This document shows positions 58,521 to 64,000 of a stretch of 64,000 bases of DNA, one piece after another (within the stretch, counting starts at the first letter, position 1; each line of letters starts with the position of its first letter). The stretch covers positions 186,001 to 250,000 of the forward strand of contig CAVSGQ010000005.1 of the NCBI GenBank assembly GCA_963727495.1. Direction: 5' to 3'. Source of the DNA: Actinophytocola sp963727495. GTDB taxonomy: Bacteria; Actinomycetota; Actinomycetes; Mycobacteriales; Pseudonocardiaceae. Made by a program: the position numbers and the translations under genes. The notes beneath the pieces were generated by a model. It saw only the letters and a program-made list of their open reading frames with translations, did not search any database and was not told the origin of the DNA.

Positions 58521-59670
58521 CGGCGGCTCCTGGGCAGCGAGGTCAGCTCGCCCGCGGCGTCGAGCAGGACGTCGGTCGTGGTGAGGCCGGCGAGCAGGTA
58601 CCAGCGGCGGGCGAACTCGGAGCGGGCGACCACGACCGACAGCGGCGCGATGGACAGCTCGAGCGCCTCGCCGCGGGGCAGGTCCTCGCTCGTGCCGCCG
58701 GCGCTGGTGATCGCCTTCGCCGCGCCGGCGCCGATGTCGCGGGGGACCGGCAGCGCGACGAACGCGGACAGGCCCGAGCCGTACACGCCGACCCCGCGCA
58801 CGCCGCCCGCGTCGGTGATGCGCAGGTCCCGCCCGGCGAGCCGGACCGGGATCTCGCCCCGGCCGAGGCTGCCGAGCGCCTGGCCGACGTCGGGCGCGGT
58901 GGTGACGCTGAACCCGGTGCCCGCCGACTGCCTGGGGGTGAGCACCGCGTCGCCGGGCCGGCTGGTGTCGAGCTGGAGGAAGCGGCTGACCAGCACCGGG
59001 TGGTCGGCGCCGCGGGCGGTCACCTCGACCGCGACCGGCAGGCCGGTGTCCGGGTCCGCCCACATGTCGACGTGCCCGACGGTGGTGTCCGGGTCGGCCG
59101 GGGTGAGCCGCAGGCCCGCCGCGCGGTGCCCGGCGACCCGGCGGGAGGGCAGCGCGCGCACCGGGTCGTCCTGGGCGGCCAGCAGCGCCCGCGGGCCAGC
59201 TGCGGCGGCAGCAGGTCGCCCGCCCGGGGCAGCCGCACCGGCGGGTCGCCGACCAGCCACGTCAGCAGGTTCGCGCCGTAGTCCCAGGTGAACTCGCCGT
59301 CCACGGTCCGGTAGACGTCCCGCTCGCCGACCCCGCTGATGACGTCGAACCGCCAGCGCGACGGCGAGACGTACCAGGAGCGGACCCGCGTGGTGGTGGT
59401 CAGCAGGGAGGTCACGTCCTCGAGCCTCGGCAGCTCGGGCAGCGCCAGCGAGCCGGTGATCTCGGCGTAGCCCTGGTGGGGCAGGCCGGCCGAGGCGAGG
59501 ATCCGGTCCCGCAGCGTGTCCGGGTCGACCGCCGTCGCCGAGGCCGGCAGCCAGGCCGGGACCTGCGGCACGAGCACCGCGACGGTGGCGAGGACCGCGA
59601 CCAGCGCCCAGCGCCGCGCCGCTCCGGGCCGCACCACCGACAAGGCCACCACCCGCCCCGGACTCGTCAC
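58517..59670 (-). pseudogene. LolA/RseB-like protein gene with a one-base frameshift
   Basis: Two frames join into one LolA-like protein of about 384 residues. From GTG 59670 the first frame gives a signal/TM segment, PHQGYAEITGSLALPELPRL, SPSRWRFDVISGVGERDVYR and ends in nonsense after LLPPQLARG (near 59190). The second frame resumes ALLAAQDDPVRALPSRRVAG, then DMWADPDTGLPVAVEVTARG, to the stop at 58517. One missing G in the CGCGGGCG run explains it. The stop overlaps the ATPase start, so either a sequencing error, a recent mutation, or slippage. Confidence 0.8.
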
Positions 59671-59904
59671 CGCGGGCTCGTCGCCCGCTGCCCTTTTGTA
59701 CGCCCAGCGGGTGTGGGGTGGGCGTACGGCGGAGATTACGGTCCACGAACGTCGTGGCCGCCCCGCCGCGGTCGGTCACCGCCGGGTCGGCGTATGCATC
59801 CGCGTCCGAACGCACACCCCGCGTAACGGGATCGACCAACTTGTTTACCAATAGTGGCGATATCACCCGTTGGAGTTACCGCTACTCTCGCGCTCTGCAT
59901 CGCG

Positions 59905-62877
59905 ATGGGAGGCCGGTTGAGCAGCGCGCTGGAGGACGAGGAAAGACCCACCTCGCGCGCCGGTCCCCGGCCCACCCCGGGCCCCGATCGTTCCGCGGGC
60001 CGGCTGTACCGGCCGCTGACCCTCGCCGTCTGGGGTGCCGTCGCCTGCTTCGTGGTCGTCGGGATCGGCTGGCCGCTGGTCGGGCTCGGCACGTTCGGAC
60101 CCACCGACGTGCTCGCCCGCTTCGCGCCCTACGCCGACTCGGTGCTCTCCGGCGTGCGCGTGCAGAACCCGTACCTGCAGGACGTCGCGGACGGGGTGCT
60201 GCCGCAGACCGCCCTGTTCGCCGACCTGTTCCGGCACGGGCTGGGCGGCGCGTGGAACCCGTACATGCTCGGTGGCACCCCGCTCGGCGCGGTGCCCAAC
60301 AACGCGTTCTTCAACCCGCTGAGCGTGCCGTTCTACCTGCTGCCCGCGTGGTTCGCGCCGGCCTGGGTCAAGGCGCTCGAGATCGCCGTGTCGGTGGGCG
60401 GCACGTTCCTGTTCGCCCGCCGGCTCGGGCTGGGCCGGCCCGCCGCGCTCGTCGGCGGCCTGGTGTTCGCCACCAGCGGGTTCATGATCTCCTGGACCAC
60501 CTGGACGCAGAGCCGCACCGCCGCGTTCGTGCCGGTGCTGTTCTGGGCCGTCGAGCGGCTGGTGCAGCGCAGGCGCGCGGGTGACGTCGTGCTGGTGAGC
60601 CTCGCCGCGGCCGCGATGCTGCTGGGCGGGTTCCCGTCGGTCACCGGCTACGCCCTGGTCGCCGGCGGGATCTACTTCCTCGTCCGGCTGGTGGCCCGGT
60701 ATCCGGGGCAGTGGCGGCGGATCACCGCCGTCGCCGCGAGCGGGGTCGGCGCGGTCACCGCCGCGGCCGGCCTGGCGGCGTTCCAGCTGCTGCCGTTCTC
60801 GTACTTCATCTCGAACGCCTACGTGTGGGGGCGCGAGCAGGCGCCCGGGGACACCATCCCGTTCCGGGCGCTGGTCACCGCGATCGCGCCGTGGGCGCTG
60901 GGCACCACCTACCCCGAGGGCGTGCGGCAGTGGGCGCCCGGCACGCACATCGTCGAGGCGCTGTCCTACGTCGGCGCCGCGGCGCTGCTGCTGGCGCTGG
61001 TCGGCGTCGCCGCGGCGCGGGCCGGGCGCGCCCTGCTGCCGGAGGGGGTCTGGGTCTTCCTCGTCGCGGCCACCGGCGTCGCGATGGTGCTGGTCTACGC
61101 CGGAGGTCCGGCCCTCGCGCTCGCGCAGCGGCTGCCGTTCCTGTTCGCGGACAACTTCGTCGGCCGGGTCAGGTCGGTGCTCGGGTTCCTCGTCGCCGTG
61201 CTCGCCGCGGCCGGCTTCGAGGTGCTGGTGTGGCGCATCCGTGCCACCCGGGAGAAGGGCGTCGACCTCGCCGGACGGTTGTGGGGCCCGGCGGTGTGGG
61301 CCGGCGCCGCGCTCGCCGGTGCCGGCATCGTCCTGGCCGCGCGCCGGCTCGCCGAGGGCGACCCGGCCCGGCTGGCGAACTTCGACCGGCAGGTCCTGGC
61401 GGGCCTGGCGTTCGTCGCGGTGGCCGCCGGGTGCGTCGGCGTCGCGTGGTGGGTCCGGCGCACCGGGCGGGCCGGCCGGGTGGCCCGCGCCGCCGCGCTC
61501 GTGGGCATCCCCGTGCTGATCGCGGTGCAGGCGCTGGTGTTCGTGCGGCCGTACTGGGCGCGGGCGGACCGGGAGACGTTCTACCCCGAGACGGACACGC
61601 ACCGGTTCCTGGCCGCCCACCTCGGCCACGAGCGGTACACCTCCCCGCCCAACACGCTGATGCCCGGCGAGAGCTCCTACCACCGGCTGCGCGCGCTGAC
61701 CGGGCACACCTTCTCCGACGGGCCGATGGGCGAGCTGATCGAGGCGCTGCCGGGCGACCAGTTCAAGGACCCGCCGACGATGCCGGTGATGGGCGTGACG
61801 CCGGAGCTCGTCACGAGCCCGATCCTGGACCGGCTCGCGGTCCGCTACTACGTGTGCTCGACCCGGGCGCCGGTCATCGGCACGCCGCACGGGCTCGCCT
61901 CCGACGGCACCTCGGTCAGGCTCACCCCGGGCGTGCCGGTCACCGCGCCGGTCCAGCGAAGCGGGCCGCTGCGCGCGGTCGTCGTGCGGGTGACCGAGCC
62001 GACCGACGTGACCACCCGGCTGGAGGTGAGCGTGCGCGGCCCGGACGGCACCGAGCTCGCGGCCGGGCACCGCGAGCTGCGGTGGGCGCGGGGAACCGTC
62101 ACCGTGCACGTCCCGGTCGCCGGCGAGGACGTCCCGGACGGCACCCCGCTGACCGCCACGCTCACCGTGCGCGGCGGGTCTCTCGTGCTCGCCGCCGACG
62201 CGGGCGGTCCGGCGTTCACCACCGTCGGTCCCGCCGACGACGGGCTGCGGCTGGTGGTGGCGTCCCCGGCGGTCGTCTACGAGCGCGACCGGGCGCTGCC
62301 GCGCATCCGCTGGGCCGGCACCGCGGTGGTCGAGCCGGACGCCGGCGCCCGGTTGGCGATGCTCGCCGGCGGCGCGGTCGCCCCGGACGGGGTGCTGCTC
62401 GACTCCGGTGCCGGCGGGTCGGCCGGCAGCCGCGCGGACGTCGACGTGGTCGAGGACGGTGCGGGCGCCGTCGAGGTGGCGGTCGACGCGGACGGCCCGG
62501 GTCACCTGGTCGTCGCCGACGCGCTGCAGCACGGCTGGCGGGCCACCGTGGACGGCGAGCCGGCCGGGCTGCTGGCCGCCGACCACGCGGTGGTGGCGGT
62601 CGCGGTCGGCGCGGGCCGGCACACCGTGCGGCTCGAGTACGCCGCGCCCTACGGCGGCGCGGGGTACTGGGTGAGCGGGGCGAGCGTGGTGGCGCTGGGC
62701 GCGCTCGCCGGGTTCGGGTGGTGGCGGCGGCGTTGCGTCAGGCCGAGGTCCGCAGCTGCTCCGCCGCCTCCAACAGCCGCCGCGCCGCGGGTGCGTCCAC
62801 GCCGGTCAGGTCCGCCGGGACCTGGGCGAACACCCGCGCGATGGCCTGCACGAGCCCGACCGCGGAGTCCGCGGTGA
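59905..62877 (+). CDS. YfhO-type polytopic membrane protein
   Basis: About 990 residues with 12 or more TM helices in the first 560 (for example TLAVWGAVACFVVVGIGWPL, ALVGGLVFATSGFMISW) and a large extracytoplasmic beta region from about 570. The loop WNPYMLGGTPLGAVPNNAFF is typical of the YfhO family, GT-C-like proteins that put glycosyl groups on lipoteichoic acid or lipids. ATG 59905 is used, though TTG 59917 has a better placed GGAGG. The last 140 bp overlap the convergent gene at 62738, and that tail is Pro/Arg-rich. Confidence 0.82.
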   Translation: MGGRLSSALEDEERPTSRAGPRPTPGPDRSAGRLYRPLTLAVWGAVACFVVVGIGWPLVGLGTFGPTDVLARFAPYADSVLSGVRVQNPYLQDVADGVLPQTALFADLFRHGLGGAWNPYMLGGTPLGAVPNNAFFNPLSVPFYLLPAWFAPAWVKALEIAVSVGGTFLFARRLGLGRPAALVGGLVFATSGFMISWTTWTQSRTAAFVPVLFWAVERLVQRRRAGDVVLVSLAAAAMLLGGFPSVTGYALVAGGIYFLVRLVARYPGQWRRITAVAASGVGAVTAAAGLAAFQLLPFSYFISNAYVWGREQAPGDTIPFRALVTAIAPWALGTTYPEGVRQWAPGTHIVEALSYVGAAALLLALVGVAAARAGRALLPEGVWVFLVAATGVAMVLVYAGGPALALAQRLPFLFADNFVGRVRSVLGFLVAVLAAAGFEVLVWRIRATREKGVDLAGRLWGPAVWAGAALAGAGIVLAARRLAEGDPARLANFDRQVLAGLAFVAVAAGCVGVAWWVRRTGRAGRVARAAALVGIPVLIAVQALVFVRPYWARADRETFYPETDTHRFLAAHLGHERYTSPPNTLMPGESSYHRLRALTGHTFSDGPMGELIEALPGDQFKDPPTMPVMGVTPELVTSPILDRLAVRYYVCSTRAPVIGTPHGLASDGTSVRLTPGVPVTAPVQRSGPLRAVVVRVTEPTDVTTRLEVSVRGPDGTELAAGHRELRWARGTVTVHVPVAGEDVPDGTPLTATLTVRGGSLVLAADAGGPAFTTVGPADDGLRLVVASPAVVYERDRALPRIRWAGTAVVEPDAGARLAMLAGGAVAPDGVLLDSGAGGSAGSRADVDVVEDGAGAVEVAVDADGPGHLVVADALQHGWRATVDGEPAGLLAADHAVVAVAVGAGRHTVRLEYAAPYGGAGYWVSGASVVALGALAGFGWWRRRCVRPRSAAAPPPPTAAAPRVRPRRSGPPGPGRTPARWPARARPRSPR

Positions 62878-63061
62878 GCTCGACCGCCACCCGGGCGGAC
62901 GCTCCCCGGCCCGGGTTGACGAAGTCGAGGTTCAGCGTGTGCCCGGCCTGGGCGTGCACGGGGTGGTCGAAGTAGACGATCGTGGAGGTCAGCGGGAACC
63001 AGCCGGCCGCGCCCTTGCCGCTGCCCTCGGTCGCGCTCTGCTCGGTGACGTAGGTGCACAT
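62738..63061 (-). CDS. DUF6295-like small protein
   Basis: 107 residues: MCTYVTEQSATEGSGKGAAG, WFPLTSTIVYFDHPVHAQAG, LNLDFVNPGRGASARVAVEL and a helical C-terminus with ARRLLEAAEQLR. This matches my memory of DUF6295. ATG 63061 overlaps the stop of the dienelactone hydrolase gene by one base, so they are co-translated. The 3' end runs 140 bp into the YfhO gene on the other strand. Function unknown. Confidence 0.78.
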   Translation of the reverse strand: MCTYVTEQSATEGSGKGAAGWFPLTSTIVYFDHPVHAQAGHTLNLDFVNPGRGASARVAVELTADSAVGLVQAIARVFAQVPADLTGVDAPAARRLLEAAEQLRTSA

Positions 63062-63816
63062 CAGGCGCTCCGCTCCGCGGCCAGGTGCCGGCCCAGGAAC
63101 TCGCGCGCGAGCCGCCAGCCCTCGACGGCCGCGGCCGGGCGGTAGGCGGGCCGGTCGACGGAGAAGAAGCCGTGCCCGGCGCCGTCGAAGCTGTGGAACT
63201 CGTGCGGCTTGCCCAGCCCGGTCAGCACCTCGTCGAGCCGTGCGACCTCCGCGGCGGCCGGCGCCTTGTCCTCGGCGCCGAACAGGCCCAGCACCGGGCA
63301 GGACAGCTCGTCGAGCCGTGGCTCCAGCGGCACCACGTTCAGCGGGAAGTCCGACGGCGGCGGGGTAAGCACGAACGCGCCGTAGCAGTCGACCGCCGCG
63401 TCGATGTCCAGCCCGCAGCCGGCGAGGATCGCCTGGCGCCCGCCGGAGCAGAAGCCCATCGCCGCGATCCGGCCGTTGCCGGTCGGGTGCTCGCGCAGGT
63501 AGGCCGCCGCGCCCTCGACGTCGCCGAGCAGTTGCTCGTCCGGCACGCCACCGGCCGCCCGCCCGGCCGCCGCGGCGTCGTCCGGGTCCGCGTCCGGGGC
63601 TAACCGGTGGAACAGGTGCGGGCACACGGCCGACCAGCCCCAGGTGGCGAACTTCCGGGTGATCTCCTTGGTCGCCTCGTCGTAGCCGGGCATGTGGTGG
63701 ATCACCACGACGCCGCCGGCCGGCGGGGCGCCGACCGGGTGCGCCGCGTACGCCTCGATCGCGTCACCACCGGCTCCGGTCACCGTGACCGTCCCGGCCT
63801 CGAGCCCGTCCCGCAT
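63061..63816 (-). CDS. dienelactone hydrolase family protein
   Basis: 251 residues: AGGVVVIHHMPGYDEATKEI start, nucleophile Cys in AAMGFCSGGRQAIL near 119, Asp in GLFGAEDKAP, His in GAGHGFFSVDRPAY. Cys triad as in carboxymethylenebutenolidases. In this context a general ester or lactone hydrolase is all that can be said. ATG 63816 has AGGGAG; GTG 63822 is possible. Pairs with the DUF6295-like gene. Confidence 0.9.
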   Translation of the reverse strand: MRDGLEAGTVTVTGAGGDAIEAYAAHPVGAPPAGGVVVIHHMPGYDEATKEITRKFATWGWSAVCPHLFHRLAPDADPDDAAAAGRAAGGVPDEQLLGDVEGAAAYLREHPTGNGRIAAMGFCSGGRQAILAGCGLDIDAAVDCYGAFVLTPPPSDFPLNVVPLEPRLDELSCPVLGLFGAEDKAPAAAEVARLDEVLTGLGKPHEFHSFDGAGHGFFSVDRPAYRPAAAVEGWRLAREFLGRHLAAERSA

Positions 63817-63887
63817 GTCCACTCCCTAGGTCGTTAGCCGACGCAACGACACGAGGGTAGGCGTCATCCGGGCGGGCGCACCCGGCG

Positions 63888-64000
63888 GTGGCGGATGGCG
63901 TCGCCGGCGTCGAGGAGCCGCTGGGCTACGACCCGCGCATCCCGGGCAGCGCCGACCACCGGGACCCGAAGATCACCGTCCTGCGGATGACGCCGTGGCG
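63888..64000 (+). CDS. 5' part of an unidentified gene, cut by the window edge
   Basis: From GTG 63888, 37 codons stay open to the edge with almost every third base G or C, the genome's coding signature. The peptide contains EEPLGYDPRIPGSADHRDPK and ITVLRMTPW. I do not recognise the family. The complementary strand also has an open frame but with many T third positions, so the plus strand is preferred. Confidence 0.5.
   Translation, partial: MADGVAGVEEPLGYDPRIPGSADHRDPKITVLRMTPW

Noticed and set aside
59863..62622. 919-residue minus-strand open frame opposite the YfhO-type gene
   Set aside because: Low-complexity composition without TM helices or motifs; antisense shadow.
63838..64000. Minus-strand C-terminal coding end near the window edge
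   Set aside because: Open but with many T in third codon positions; the plus-strand frame from 63888 fits the genome's codon use better.

Overview
The window is very GC-rich DNA (third codon positions almost all G or C) with many GTG starts, dense divergent and convergent gene pairs, and typical actinobacterial families: WS/DGAT acyltransferase, Acg-type nitroreductase, PASTA Ser/Thr kinase, FHA-ABC exporter and NB-ARC/TPR regulators. A filamentous or soil actinomycete, most likely of the Pseudonocardiaceae, is the best guess. No rRNA, tRNA, CRISPR array or insertion sequence was recognised.

Layout. 1-11.7 kb is ordinary chromosome with metabolic and regulatory pairs: LysR beside a PLP-dependent ammonia-lyase-like enzyme, an ECF42-like sigma factor with its DGPF partner, proline dehydrogenase, a CYP102-like stand-alone P450 beside a TetR, a PEP-mutase-family enzyme beside a LysR, and a secreted matrixin-like protease. 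It also holds an unexplained 0.7-kb stretch (2158-2889) with strong dyads.

11.7-33.4 kb is a contiguous block of genes resembling the hypoxia/dormancy (DosR/DevR) regulon of mycobacteria: Acg nitroreductase, CoA-transferase, DoxX-type membrane protein, short ribosome-hibernation factor, WS/DGAT triacylglycerol/wax synthase, flavodoxin, two CBS-BON proteins, universal stress protein, DUF7455, split pyruvate-type ferredoxin oxidoreductase with a fused GltD-ferredoxin partner, and pyruvate phosphate dikinase. Eight sites close to the palindrome GGGAC-N4-GTCCC lie near promoters here. No DosR/DosS pair is in the window. Together the genes suggest a programme for oxygen-limited, non-growing cells: ribosome parking, lipid storage, ferredoxin-linked pyruvate metabolism and PEP regeneration.

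33.4-39.6 kb holds an ArsR regulator flanked by an inverted operator-like repeat, a DUF3103 secreted protein, a short divergent Rho paralogue, a STAS-HATPase fusion and a secreted subtilisin. 39.6-51.5 kb is a signalling/conflict-type region: an unknown two-domain protein, HTH-NB-ARC-TPR regulator, FHA-FHA-ABC exporter coupled to a transmembrane Ser/Thr kinase (PASTA plus NPCBM-like sensor), and a TIR-NB-ARC-TPR protein co-transcribed with a lipoprotein. This is the best candidate for an undescribed system.

51.7-64 kb returns to housekeeping and envelope genes: SDR, M1 peptidase, VOC protein, two 21-bp tandem-repeat arrays, lipase-like hydrolase, an ABC transporter operon whose first gene (LolA-like) carries a one-base frameshift, a YfhO-type membrane protein, and a dienelactone hydrolase operon.
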